Shown here one piece after another: positions 21,736 through 33,018 of a DNA stretch of 64,000 nt. Under the pieces are notes generated by a model. It was given only the letters and a program-made list of their open reading frames with translations, did no database searches and had not been told where the DNA came from. This DNA comes from Dioscorea cayenensis subsp. rotundata (lineage: Eukaryota; Streptophyta; Magnoliopsida; Dioscoreales; Dioscoreaceae). Every line of letters begins with the position of its first letter. The first letter of the stretch is position 1. The stretch is from assembly GCF_009730915.1 (NCBI RefSeq), contig NC_052480.1, positions 23,014,419 to 23,078,418 on the forward strand, written 5' to 3'. The translations under genes and the position numbers were made by a program.

Positions 21736-23630
21736 AATTGATGCTATACTGCCATCTGTGAGCATTTTCACATTCATTGGATTTATATTTACTTTTTATG
21801 TACTCTTATACAATAAATTAGATAAAAATACAATTATCCTTTGGTTATAAAAGTATGTAAGTATATGATGCATTGTGTAACAAGATCCATCTTTTTACTC
21901 TGAAATAAAATTTGGGTATATATAGGTTGATAGATTGAGATTATCTGCAATCAGGTATATTTTATACTTACAAACTTTCATATGTTTTGCATTATAGATT
22001 TCTTTTAATTTAAATAAATTACTTGATATTTATTTCATTATGTTTGTTTTATAGCATTGAAGACCAATTTAAATTCACAATAATAACTTAATAGAATTAT
22101 AATGACTAAATACGATCAAATGAACAACATGTAGTGTTTAATTTCATTAGTAATTTCCAAATTGTTTATTAAGACTTGAAATAGAGATATGATCTAAGGT
22201 TGTTTTTTTTCAACATATTAAATTTAGATTTAAGTGAAATGAAAGAAAGGAAGAAAATTAGGAAAAGTTGGATAGTTGTTTTATTTATTTACTAAAAAAA
22301 CCTATTAAACAATATTTATTTTCCTTTCATGTTTAAATGGGAACAATTCACTTTTACATATTGGAAATTATGTATATTTTTAAATAAAACTTTCCATATC
22401 TCTTTCAATATTAAGTAATATAATATAAATCAATGATAGGATGGTAGATAACATCCCTTTTTTTTCCCAACATAATTTCCATATCATTTAAAAGGGCTTA
22501 AGTATTGAAAAAAGTATAAAAAAATAATTTTAAGAATTATTTTGCTATAGAATTGATCAATAAGGAAAGTTTTAACCTGTTTTTAATAAAAATACATGCT
22601 TAAAAGATTTCTTTTAAAAAATAATTTTAAAGAATATCTTTTATATCAATGGATTATGTGTAGCTTAATTAATAACAAATAGAATTATAATTTCAATTCC
22701 ATTTTTTAAAGTTAATAAATATTTTTAAAAACATAATTATTTTGGTATGAAAATCAACCTATTCTTAATATCTTGCAGATATACTTCTCATACTGAAAAT
22801 GAATTAAAAAAATTGACATGAACAATGATATTTTTTCTCTCAAAATTGATATTATTTTTGTAATATTTTGTTTTGAATATATTCAACCCGCAACGTTAGC
22901 GTGGGTATTTAATCTAGTAATAGTTTATTTAATCATATATATCATCTTTATCTTGTTTATTAAACGGGTCTTAAATATACAAACAAAATAAATAAATTAC
23001 ATTCATTCAAGTAACAATATCATAATAAGTAAATATATTTTTTTATTGAAAACAAAACAAAATATAGTACACTAATGCTCATAATCTGTAAAGAACTCCA
23101 ATCCCCATCTCCATACAATGAAAACAATAAAAACCCGATTAATGTTCTTTCAAAATAATAAATAATCCAAATTAACTTGGTAAGAATACACATAATCATG
23201 AATTTTAAACTTTTTAAGTGTTTTTTTATACGAAGACGACAAACATTGTACCATAAAAAGGTGTCAAAGGGATTGACATATATGAAGGCAACAAGCGTTG
23301 TAATGTTTTTATATTTAAATTAATTATTGTAATAATATTTTTTTTAATTAAACTTCAATTTTTATTAAAATGGTCACTCATCAAAATGGTTCTAATATCT
23401 ATAAATGTTCGAACCCATTTTGCTACTAATTGGTACAAGTTGGACCAAGGATTCCCCCTCCTTTCCCCCATAGATGTTAGAACCCACTTCGCTACTAATT
23501 GGTTCACCCCAACCTCTTTTTTTATCACAAAGGTGGTCAATATATAAATATGAATATGAATTGTGGTATGTATGTTCAAATGAAATTCAGTGAAGTTATA
23601 AATCTGAATTAATGTTTGTTATGGAACAAA
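21736..23630. other. AT-rich spacer, no gene
   Basis: Apart from the Helitron-type terminus I see only AT-rich sequence. About 23285-23340 resembles 1785-1850, left of the MULE, which suggests a shared dispersed repeat. At 23395-23500 a segment of about 35 bases is repeated (AACCCA(T/C)TT(T/C)GCTACTAATTGG). Confidence 0.5.
22886..22917 (+). mobile_element. Helitron-type 3' terminus
   Basis: A GC-rich hairpin in AT-rich DNA, ACCCGC-AACGTTA-GCGTGGGT (imperfect stem with a two-base bulge, 22886-22906), is followed after 7 bases by CTAG (22914-22917) and then T. A short hairpin a few bases before CTRR, with insertion between A and T, is the hallmark of a Helitron 3' end. No 5' TC end was identified. 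It probably lies upstream of 20020 and may be beyond the copia insertion. The LCB1 fragments sit 1.2-2.9 kb upstream, as expected for captured gene pieces. Confidence 0.55.
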
Positions 23631-23689
23631 ATTGATGAGTTGGGTTAGGTTGGTAGATGTTAGCTTAAATGTGTTGTTTTTGGGGAAAG

Positions 23690-23906
23690 AGGAGCGGGGC
23701 GAACCCACTAGAGACCCAGGGACGTGCACAAGCCTCGGTGGAACAAGTGGGGACGTGGCCAGCTCACGTGCGCCCGAAACCACCCGTACACAACCACTAT
23801 TCACAACTCCCAGAAATGTGCCCTCACGGTAGAATCGAACTCTCACCACTCGGTGAGAGCTCTATCGGCGATCCGTGTACCAATAGACCCCAAAGTTGTT
23901 GGCCTT
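23690..23906 (-). mobile_element. tRNA-derived SINE A
   Basis: On the minus strand a GGTCTATTGGTACACGG box-A-like segment (23874-23890) lies 34 bases before a box-B-like GTTCGATTCT (23831-23840), the layout of an internal RNA polymerase III promoter from a tRNA. The body continues to a tail containing GTGCACGTCCCTGGGT (23714-23729). The same 16-base string occurs in SINE B at about 26586, placing both in one family. No tRNA cloverleaf forms beyond the two boxes, so it is not a tRNA gene. Confidence 0.6.
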
Positions 23907-24351
23907 AAATGTGTTGTTGTTGGGCCATTCTTGTTCAAGGCAGGTAGGTTATGACACCATTATTTAATATGCAATCAATAACGGTAGTTAACAAAGGCCC
24001 ACGGAGCATAGATTGAGAAAAATATCAACCATAACCTGACCTGCTATATTGAGGGTCAGTTACAGATTTTTTTTTTTATTTTTATTTTTTATTTTAACTA
24101 GAGCTTGTTTTTGTGCTTCAGTTTTTAGTTATAAAAAAAAATTAAAATTCTTTCTTATAAAATATTTTAAATTTTTTTTCATAATATATATACATGTACA
24201 CATATAACATTATCAAAATATAAACTATAAAATTTTATGAATTTTATAAAAGAGGTATAATAAGACAAAAAAAAAACATTTTTTTAAATCCTGTTGCAGT
24301 TTTATTTTTTATTTTTTACCCAACATATTTTTTTGAAAGAAATTTGAAAAA

Positions 24352-26040
24352 CTAGAAACAACAACTATTATATGAAACATGCATGCCTAAGATATTAACA
24401 ATCCATTCAACAGATGGATCACCCACATGATGGCAATCACCATGCCCACACACCAATGACACTGTCTCCACATCAGAAACAACTGCTGTCACACTGCCAC
24501 CATCTGTTTTCTGCTTGCCCTTCTCTTGCTTCAACAATCTGCAATTTCTCTTGATATGACCGGCTTTCCCACAATGATAACACTTTATCGGTCCTCTAGA
24601 TTTAGACCGATTCTTGGACTTGTCACGACCTGAGGTACTTTGCTCTCTATTACTGGATCTTCCCCTGTTCTCTGTAACAAGTGCCTGATTAGACCCATGT
24701 TCTGTGCTTCTTCTTCTTGCCTCTTCATTTAGCAAACTATCCTTTGCCATTTGCATAGTCACCTTGCCATCTGGTGCAGAATTCATCACTGTCACCACCA
24801 AGGTGTCCCAACTGTCTGGCAAAGAACCAAGAAGAAACAACGCATTAATTTCATCATTGAAATTAACCCCCATAGTCGTCAACTGATTCAACAAGTCTTG
24901 AAAATCACTTAAGTGCTCGGCAATGGATCTCCCATCTTTGTATTTCAAGTTGGAGAGCTTTTTAACTGCAAACACCTTGTTCATTGCAGTCTTCCTCTCA
25001 TAAAGAGCTGCTAGCTTTCCCCAAGCTACATGTGCATTTTTCTCTTGGGCTACATGGTGGAATACACTAATATCCACCCACTTCCTGATCGTTCCCAAAG
25101 CCTTCCTGTCTAACTTCTTCCACTCATCATCAGACATCTCCTTAGGCTTTGCTGAATCACCCAGTACAGGATCAAACAAATCCTTGCAATATAGATGATC
25201 CTCCATCATTGGCTTCCAAATTGAGTAATTTGCCGCCGTTAACTTCATCATGGATCCTACATCTCCTTCCATGACAAAATAAGTGAACAAATAGCTCTGA
25301 TACCAGTTGTTGGGGAGCCCGGGGTATACAACACACAGCGGACAAAACCTGGCAGTCAACACTATTCACCCCTTTTGATCAAACGACAAGCAAATACACA
25401 ATTCTCATTCAAAAACCAATGTACATCATTTTTCAGGAAGAATCCTTGTGGGAAAACTCCTCACTACAAAGAGAAACCACAAGGACCTAGAGTGTTCAAT
25501 TGGTATGGGAAGTGCTACAGTGTTCTTCTTCTCCCTTAAGCTACAACCTAGCTTAATCCGGCTAATCAATGCATACAAACATACAATAAGCCTCTCTTGA
25601 GCAAATAAGAACACACAACAAGATGATAAACAACTTGCCCTAGCAACTTTCCCACCTTCTTGCAACCCCTAGCTTAGGTTTACAAGAATGAAGAAGAAGA
25701 GTACAAATATACCTTCACTTCTTCTTCTTTGAGCTCACAAGCTCGGATCCGAAGCTCTAGGATATCTTCAAGCCTTCCCCTTTGATGGATGTTGAAGCCC
25801 TAGCCCGTAGCCCTCTCTCCCTTTCTTTTTCTCTCAAGAAACCTCAAGAATACCCTATTCATTGAAGAGAGAATGAAGAGTTAAGTAACTCATTCGGGAT
25901 GCTACAGTAGTCCATGCGGGCCGCATGGAGCCCGTGAGGTTTACAGCCATTCTCAGAAATTCTCTCACTGCTACAGTAACATTGCTGCAGTGGTCCACGC
26001 GGACCACATTGATTCTCACCGGCCCTGGTTTTTACCTATA
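24352..26040 (-). mobile_element. Truncated copia retrotransposon 2 (5' LTR plus gag)
   Basis: The minus-strand order is LTR (about 26040 to 25308, outer end not defined), primer-binding site TGGTATCAGAGC (25294-25305), then gag. The element stops abruptly at about 24352 at the very start of the protease, so protease, integrase, reverse transcriptase, RNase H and the 3' LTR are missing. No second LTR or target duplication is visible. The LTR part contains paired GC-rich motifs (GTCCATGCGGGCCGCATGGA near 25910 and GTCCACGCGGACCAC near 25994), both near-palindromic. Confidence 0.75.
24361..25272 (-). pseudogene. Copia-2 gag polyprotein fragment
   Basis: Open frame of about 300 residues starting MEGDVGSMMKLTAANYSIW on the minus strand, just after the primer-binding site. 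It has the UBN2-type gag core (FAVKKLSNLKYKDGRSIAEH, LFLLGSLPDSWDTL) and a complete CX2CX4HX4C zinc knuckle CYHCGKAGHIKRNC (about 24540-24581). It ends where the protease should begin: VEWIVN replaces the expected WIVD-S/T-G motif and the frame soon stops. Gag would form the virus-like particle that packages element RNA. This copy keeps an open gag but no enzymes. Confidence 0.8.
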
Positions 26041-26278
26041 AAATTTTTGAAGGATTTGGTATTTAATTATTCATAATCAATATATATAATCAATATACCA
26101 TGTATGCGAAGTGTTTGATTGAGAGAGATAAGAGTGAGAGAAAGATGAGGTAACTAGTCATTAATTAACAAGTAATTTATATTTTAGTTTTGTTTAAAAA
26201 TATCTATTAATTGAAATATTAGCTTATCAAAATTTTATTTTCAAGATATCTTATTTTGTACTTATTACTTCATGCTTT

Positions 26279-26309
<31 letters not shown>

Positions 26310-26460
26310 ATATAAATGCTGCTTTAAATGACATTCATCTTCTAGTATATTTAATTTCAGGACAGGCTTGGTAAATTCAGACCACTTTAAATGACATCCA
26401 TCTCTTAATTAATTTGTATGGTGAGGGCCATTAGTTAAACTTTAAAAAAAAAATATTAAA

Positions 26461-26625
26461 ATTTAGGTCAATTGGTATCAGGTTTCTTGCATAAAGCGTT
26501 CGTTTTGGGAAAGACCCGGGATCGAATCTCATGTTCTACGCAAGGTAATGGCACGTGGGTCGGCGTTGAGCCTTGTTTCTCACACGTGCACGTCCCTGGG
26601 TTCCGATTCTAAAAACATGTTGGAT
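26461..26625 (+). mobile_element. tRNA-derived SINE B
   Basis: Plus-strand box A TAGGTCAATTGG (26464-26475) and box B GGGATCGAATCTC (26518-26530) stand 43 bases apart, followed by a tail with CACGTGCACGTCCCTGGGT near 26583. The shared tail with SINE A indicates the same or a related family. Flanking duplications are not clear. Confidence 0.6.
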
Positions 26626-26894
26626 ATGATTAGTTTCTACCGAAGTATGACATAATTATAAAATGAACTATTTAATTTTATATATTTTATATTTCAAGTT
26701 AATTTCAAGCTAACATTGACAGTGTCTTTAATTAATAGAGAACAATGGAGGTTTGAGTTTGGATTCTCTCTTATCATTTAAGAGCACAGAAAAGCCTGAT
26801 GAGGTTGTCGTGCAAGCTATATATATATATATATATGTAGCCAACTGAAAACCATTTCATGCAGTACAAGCATGCACTAATTCCATACATACGT

Positions 26895-26939
26895 AAACCC
26901 TAACCCTAACCCTAACCCTAACCTTAACCCTAACCCTAA
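26895..26939 (-). repeat. Interstitial telomere-type repeat (CCCTAA)n
   Basis: About seven tandem CCCTAA units, one changed to CCTTAA, i.e. TTTAGGG-family sequence on the minus strand in its 6-base TTAGGG form. Genic and transposon DNA continues on both sides, so this is not a chromosome end. Confidence 0.9.
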
Positions 26940-27330
26940 AACTCTGACAGTTACAGCTAGAGACAGATCAATATATTTATGGGAGGTGCATGGTTTGATG
27001 AAGAAAAAGATAGGTTGAAAGATGATCATGAAGGCCATTAATTACTTGTTTTGTTTCTTGCGTTCATTTTCTGTGTTCACGTTTTGAGGAATTAATTACA
27101 ATAAATTAACAGCAATACTAACAATGACAGCTTGCCTATCATCTCTGAAAAAATATTGCCTGGATAATTGTGAGTTAACCCTGAGATCCTGCGTGAACTG
27201 GTGCTCCTTTTAATTTGCATGGCTTGCTGCATTCAGGATAATTAACGTTCTTAATTTGTATAACTTCTTGTTTTCCTTACATCCATTGATCATCTCTACA
27301 TCTTTCTATCTTCAAAATTCTTATATTTTC

Positions 27331-27361
<31 letters not shown>

Positions 27362-28550
27362 AATACAAATTACGTGAGTATAGAGCTATGAATCATATAT
27401 TATAATTATAAATGGATCTAATTAATTAGGAGGACAAATTTTCAGTCTGTTTGCAGCCTAGGTCTTGTCGTGTTTCTCTTGTGTGTTTTCTATTTATTCT
27501 TCTTATTTTAGTTTTAATCCATTCACCCTTAATGAATAATAATAATATATACACGGTATATAAGACATGATTAAGGGTACACTATATGTACTTATGCATG
27601 TGATTAGTTGAAATATTATATATATATATATATATGGTTGTGTTAATAATTAGGAGAGATGAAGGTATGTGTACATACGTATGCATGCATATTTCTGACC
27701 AGCAAGTGGGTCTAGTGGGACTATTTGGTAGAAGGAGCGAAAAGAAAGGACATTGACTAGCTAATTTCAAAACTGATCAATCAGACCAAACTATTATATT
27801 AAATACCTTTAGTCTTACTTTACTATAATTAATATCATTATGCATGCATGATCACAGAGGAACTAGGTTTAGTATTTCTTTTATATATATATTTATATAT
27901 TCATGTATATATTCAAAAGAAGTACTGGTGTATAATATTTCATTGAGAAGTGATCCTCCTCTCAAAAGTTATTTCATATCTCTCTCTCTCTCTATCTCTC
28001 TTTGGTGCATCTAAAGAAAGATGAGGTTTTTACTTTTTAATAAAAAATTAATCAATGAAATTGTTAAGAACTTGATACAAGAGATTAAATTTTTAAAACT
28101 AAAAAGGTCAACAACAACAATAATCAAGTGGTTAGGTGGGTGCACCTTTTCTAAACATGTGATGTTGACATCTAATTAAATTCATTTTCAACCAAAAAAC
28201 AGAAGAAAAAAAGGGGTTAATTATCATACATTCACGCACAAGGCTAAGTTTGAGTTTATCTTGGACAAATAAGCAATGAACTTTTTTTGTGGAAATGATC
28301 AACACAGTGATTGTGATATCATTTTATCCGCTCAATGGCATTGAATATTGAAGAGTAGATGCATGCCATGCTTAAACCAACTACCCAAAAAAACTCTTTT
28401 ATCTCTATCTGTAAGTCTTGATCGATCATGTCTTTGTTTTCCTTCATTACGTCTTTTGGTTAATTTTGGCATTTTTTTTTAAAAAAAAATCCATTAATTA
28501 TGACTGATGAAAACATTATATTAACATACATCCAATGTTTTTTTAGACTC
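26940..28550. other. AT-rich intergenic spacer upstream of CHS
   Basis: Several (AT)n tracts (about 27330-27352 and 27618-27636) and GA/CT runs, with no supportable gene. Confidence 0.5.
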
Positions 28551-28554
28551 TAGT

Positions 28555-29132
28555 CCATTTAATTAAGAAGTTAATTAAACACTAACTAAAAATAAAAACG
28601 TATGTTAATTAAGAGAGAGAGAGAGGATATAGTAGTATACAACTAATTAAAAAAAACGGGTATTCATATTGTCTGGTTCAAAAACCAGAAAATACTCTAG
28701 TTCTAGCCTATCACAGGTTGACATGTGTTTTTTTTAAAAAAAAATAATTATAATATAAAAAATAGAATGATACGTGTCAATCTGTGATAGACTAGAATCA
28801 GGGTATTCTCTGGTTTTTTAACCATGCAATATGAACTCAATTAACGGAGAGAAATGAGAAGTCCACGTGATGGTTAATCGACTGTGCATGTTGAGCCTCA
28901 ATATTATTGCCGGCCCAGCCAACCCCATTGGTCAAACCGGTGAGTTTTTCCGAACTGGGCCATTTTAATTAAGAAGTTAATTAAACACTAACAAACACTA
29001 ACTAAAAATAAAAAACGTACGTTAATTACGAGTGAGAGAGAGAGAGAGGATATAGTAGTAGTAGTAGTAGTAGAGACAACTAACGGAGGGAGATGGGACG
29101 TCCACGTGGATGTTCACTGACTGCATGTTGAG
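28555..29132 (+). repeat. Tandemly duplicated CHS upstream region
   Basis: Two copies of a ~180-bp segment. Copy 1 is split: 28555-28650 and 28837-28899. Copy 2 is 28961-29132. Both start AATTAAGAAGTTAATTAAAC, contain a GA-run followed by GGATATAGTAGTA, then AACGGAG, a CACGTG-centred element and GCATGTTGAGCCT. Copy 1 is interrupted by a MITE-like insertion, absent from copy 2. The duplication doubles the CACGTG element upstream of chalcone synthase. Confidence 0.75.
28662..28835. mobile_element. MITE-like inverted-repeat insertion in CHS promoter copy 1
   Basis: About 174 bp with inverted repeats of about 65 bases. The left arm TTCATATTGTCTGGTTCAAA and onward matches the reverse complement of the right arm, including CCAGA(A/G)AATAC and CTATCACAG(A/G)TTGACA. 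The centre is a T-run/A-run. There is no coding capacity. Copy 2 of the duplicated promoter provides the empty site. An AATTAA on both sides may be the target duplication. Confidence 0.65.
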
Positions 29133-29200
29133 CCTAACAACTCTACTTACCACGTGGCATCCCATCTACCCGTCCATTTGACCTACCACTGGGTATAAGA
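29102..29200 (+). promoter_or_regulatory. CHS core promoter: two G-boxes, H-box/MYB site, TATA
   Basis: CCACGTGG occurs at 29102-29109 and again at 29150-29157, ACCTACC (H-box/MYB-recognition type) at 29181-29187 and TATAAGA at 29194-29200, about 140 bases before the ATG. A G-box paired with an ACCTACC MYB site is the classic light- and stress-responsive unit of chalcone synthase promoters (bZIP/bHLH plus R2R3-MYB). A third CACGTG is at 28864-28869, in the duplicated upstream copy. Confidence 0.7.
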
Positions 29201-29336
29201 ACACCACCCACTTCCCTTCCTTACACTCACCACCCTCTTCTTCCTCATCTTTCATAATTATACTTCCTCTTTAAACCAATATATATATAAATATATTGGC
29301 AAAGAATTCAAAGAGTAAGTTAATCTTATATACAAT

Positions 29337-29526
29337 ATGGCCAAGTTGATTGAAGACATTAGAAGAGCTCAGAGAGCTGAAGGTCCTGCCACCATCCTTG
29401 CAATCGGCACCGCAACTCCTGCTCACTGTGTTTACCAAGCCGAGTATCCAGACTACTATTTCCGCATCACCAACAGCAACCATCTCCCTGACCTCAAAGA
29501 GAAGTTCAAGAGGATGTGTTAGTATA

Positions 29527-29572
<46 letters not shown>

Positions 29573-30715
29573 TATATTCATCACTCTTCACTTGCATGCA
29601 TTTTTGCATACCAAAAGTGTGTTTTATATATATCCTTCACTTTGAACTCGCTTCCAATTCAAGAAGTGTGTCTATTTTTTTAATATATATATATATATAT
29701 ATGTATGAAAAATGAAACAGGTGAGAAATCTATGATAAAAAAGAGATACATGCACTTGACTGAAGAGTTGCTGAAAGAGAACCCAAACATATGCGCATAC
29801 ATGGCGCCATCTTTGGACGCACGTCAAGACATGGTGGTGGTGGAGGTGCCCAAGCTCGGTAAAGAAGCTGCTACTAAAGCCATCAAAGAATGGGGCCAAC
29901 CCAAGTCACGTATCACTCATCTTGTCTTCTGCACCACTAGTGGTGTTGATATGCCCGGTGCTGACTACCAGCTCACCAAACTCCTCGGCCTTCGTCCTTC
30001 CGTTAAGCGTCTCATGATGTACCAACAAGGTTGCTTCGCCGGTGGCACTGTTCTCCGTTTGGCTAAAGATCTCGCTGAGAACAACCGCGGCGCACGTGTT
30101 CTTGTTGTTTGCTCAGAGATCACAGCAGTCACTTTCCGTGGCCCATCTGATACTCACTTGGATTCTCTAGTCGGACAAGCTTTGTTTGGTGATGGAGCTG
30201 CGGCAATGATCATTGGAGCTGATCCTGATACTAGTATTGAAAGGCCATTGTTTGAGATGGTTTCTGCTGCTCAAACTATACTTCCTGACTCTGAAGGTGC
30301 CATTGATGGACATCTTAGAGAAGTTGGGTTAACTTTTCATCTTTTGAAGGATGTGCCAGGGTTGATATCTAAGAACATTGAGAAGAGTTTGGCTGAGGCT
30401 TTTGAGCCTTTAGGGATCAGTGACTGGAACTCTATCTTTTGGATTGCTCATCCTGGTGGACCTGCTATTCTTGATCAAGTGGAGATGAAGTTGGGTCTGG
30501 ACCCAAAGAAGATGAAAGCAACTAGGCATGTGCTTAGTGAGTATGGGAACATGTCTAGTGCTTGTGTGCTGTTTATTCTTGATGAAATGAGGAAGAGGTC
30601 TGCAGAAGAAGGGAAGATTACAACTGGAGAAGGGCTGGAATGGGGTGTGCTCTTTGGGTTTGGACCTGGACTTACTGTGGAGACTGTGGTCTTGCACAGT
30701 TTGCCCATTCACTAA
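29337..30715 (+). CDS. CHS: Chalcone synthase (type III polyketide synthase), 2 exons
   Basis: Makes naringenin chalcone from one p-coumaroyl-CoA and three malonyl-CoA, the entry step of flavonoid synthesis. Exons are 29337-29517 and 29721-30715, joined inside a Cys codon (T|GT), the conserved CHS intron position. The product is 391 residues, the normal length. Catalytic residues are present (alfalfa CHS2 numbering +1): Cys165 in QQGCFAGG, Phe216 in LFGDGA, His304 in WIAHPGG, Asn337 in SEYGNMSS. The gatekeeper Phe of [12 protein letters not shown] and the GFGPG loop are also present. The 203-base intron holds an (ATT)n microsatellite. Sequence features favour true CHS over stilbene synthase or other type III enzymes, though that split cannot be proven by eye. 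The homodimeric enzyme acts in the cytosol/ER surface. The promoter has G-box/H-box elements and a segmental duplication. Confidence 0.95.
29528..29576 (+). repeat. (ATT)n/(AT)n microsatellite in the CHS intron
   Basis: Perfect ATT run of about 12 units followed by an AT run, just inside the 5' end of the intron; likely length-variable between individuals. Confidence 0.85.
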
Positions 30716-33018
30716 TTAAGTTGAAGTTCTACTACTCATCAGCATCAGCATCAGCATCAGCATGGTTGCATCTGGGATGATATTATTAATTTATAAGTTT
30801 TTATCCATTTCCTCTATGAGGCTTAATAGTGCCGACAGTACATGTGTCTGTTGCTCTGAATTCACTTTCTCTTTCTCTTTCTCTTTCTCTTTCTCTTTCT
30901 CTCGCTTGCTTTCTTTCTTTCTCTGAAAGTGATCAGGGTAAATGATAAGATAAATGCTTCTTTTGTGGAGTTAATAAAGATATTTTTATATGTCAATAAA
31001 ATGCTAGTTTTTTTCTTAATTATTTGCTCTCTTTCTTCATATTATTATATATATATATATTTATTTATTTATATATATACACACGCACATACATATACTA
31101 TATGTATATCTTAACTTCTGTTCAGTAAAATATAATTTTTTTAACTATATAATTATAAACAAATGATGAAAAAAAAATAGAGAGTAAATGCTTGTATGGG
31201 GACAATGCGAAGAATGTATAATATATAACTGCTCATAAAAAGATGATTCAGAATTAATTAATGAAACGCTGTTGCAAACTATATATATGTGGATTATTTT
31301 TCTATATGCAACGAATACAAAGCTCACATTTTATTATATAGTATATAAAATACATAAAATGACGTGTATTTATTTTATAAATTTATATATATATGTGTGT
31401 GTGTCATGGAGGATATATGAAATTAATCAATGGATAGTAGTACATTATTGCGTGAGCTTGGTTGGTGTCACGAGGCGTCAGCTACCTGGTGGTTGGTAAG
31501 TGGCTTGTCGGTCCTCACTCAACCTCAAATCTAATTTGTCAACCTGTATATATACGTGCATGTGTAACAAATTAAATAGGTTCAACTCTTACAATACTTT
31601 TTGTTTTTTACAAAGGCATGCAACAAGTGCAGCCACACAAGTTATTGTTATAATAATTAAAAAAAAACAAACAAACATGTAAAGCGGTGCATTAGTTATG
31701 ATGATTTAATGACCTTATATGAATTTACCATATAAAGTTGGGGCAATGACAATCTACTATGTGCACCCAAAATAATATATCATAAATCATAACTTCACAA
31801 TTGTAAATCCTCCTGTCCTATCCTGTAACTCTTGAGAGACGGAGAATATAGTTTTTCTTACCGAATACCTAGTGTAAATTAGTTTTTCTTACCTAATGTA
31901 ATCCAAATAGTGGGTGAGTGATTCGAACAGGCATCACTCACCCACCATTTAGATTAATTACATTCCTCACCGGTATATGTACAAATGCTCATTTGATTTC
32001 CAACAAATATATATATAAAGTATTAAATTACATAAATATATTTATTTTTGTTTTAATATGTAAACTGCATGTACAAATTAATAATATATTCACGTTGGTC
32101 TTATTTTATAAATATATAAGACAATTTGATTATATAAAATGAAAACAATAGTACTGTAAGGTATAACAATTTTATTGTTTGTCAATTTTTTAGGGTGACA
32201 TTTGTACATTTTTTTGAACTATGATGATTTTTGAAGTGAATTCACAGCGGCAATTGGATTGACTTGTTATTCATATATACATTAATGGCTTGACCTATAA
32301 AAAAGATAGGCTCCTTGTACTTTTAATTAATTAAGAAAAAAAATTAAAATATATAGGATTAGTTTATAATTCATTTTTATTCAAAGGATTTACTTTGCTC
32401 AAACACTAGGAGGATTTTCTTAGTTGTGTTCCATATGCTTAATATTTAAATATATTTGAATTTCATATTTAATTTTAATTTCCTTCTAATTCTTAACATG
32501 CATGATTTTTGTTGCTTAAAATTTAAATTAAATGATACATGCATGATAGACCGATAACACTTTTAATTTTCTCCATTTTATATATAAACTTTATTTTAAT
32601 GAAATTCCGCTCCTCTCTCTCTCTCTCACAAGGTCCCTAGTACTATATATTTATCATAATAGTTTTAATCAATCAAGATTAAGCATATAATATATAATTA
32701 AGATTGACTATTGAATCAACATGATATCAGAGTATAATAAAAAACATAATACTTGCAACTTCATTTCCATCATAACCATTCTCCTTAATTTGCAACATAT
32801 ACAAGCCACATATATATATATATATCTCTTAATATCATCTCATATTTCAACTGTCATGCATACATTCATAATACCCTTGATCATCGATCTCTTATATGCT
32901 ATATATTATTATTCATGCATAGTACTCACACACACACACATATATATGAATATATATATATATATATATATATTAAGAATTAATATTATTATAGATAGAA
33001 AGAAGTGCATGGATATGA
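30716..33018. other. Spacer between CHS and the Cys-rich peptide gene
   Basis: CHS 3' untranslated sequence with (CATCAG)n at about 30738-30760, a long (CTTTCT)n tract at about 30864-30902, then AT-rich sequence with many (AT)n tracts. Besides the inverted repeat at 31894-31965, nothing supportable is seen. Confidence 0.5.
31894..31965. repeat. Strong inverted repeat (potential hairpin)
   Basis: Arms of about 30 bases, AATGTAATCCAAATAGTGGG onward and its near reverse complement ending at ATTACATT, are separated by a ~10-base loop TCGAACAGGC. The inner arm GTGGGTGAGTGAT/ATCACTCACCCAC is perfect. It could be the end of a MITE, a solo palindrome or a small hairpin RNA; nothing decides between these. 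Confidence 0.6.

Noticed and set aside
23827-23890. tRNA gene on the minus strand
   Set aside because: Box A and box B are present but acceptor and anticodon stems do not form, and a SINE body follows.
26895-26939. Chromosome end or telomere
   Set aside because: Only about seven units, with genes and transposons on both sides.
29350-29715. 121-residue plus-strand frame across the CHS intron
   Set aside because: It is out of frame with CHS and runs through the ATT/AT microsatellite.
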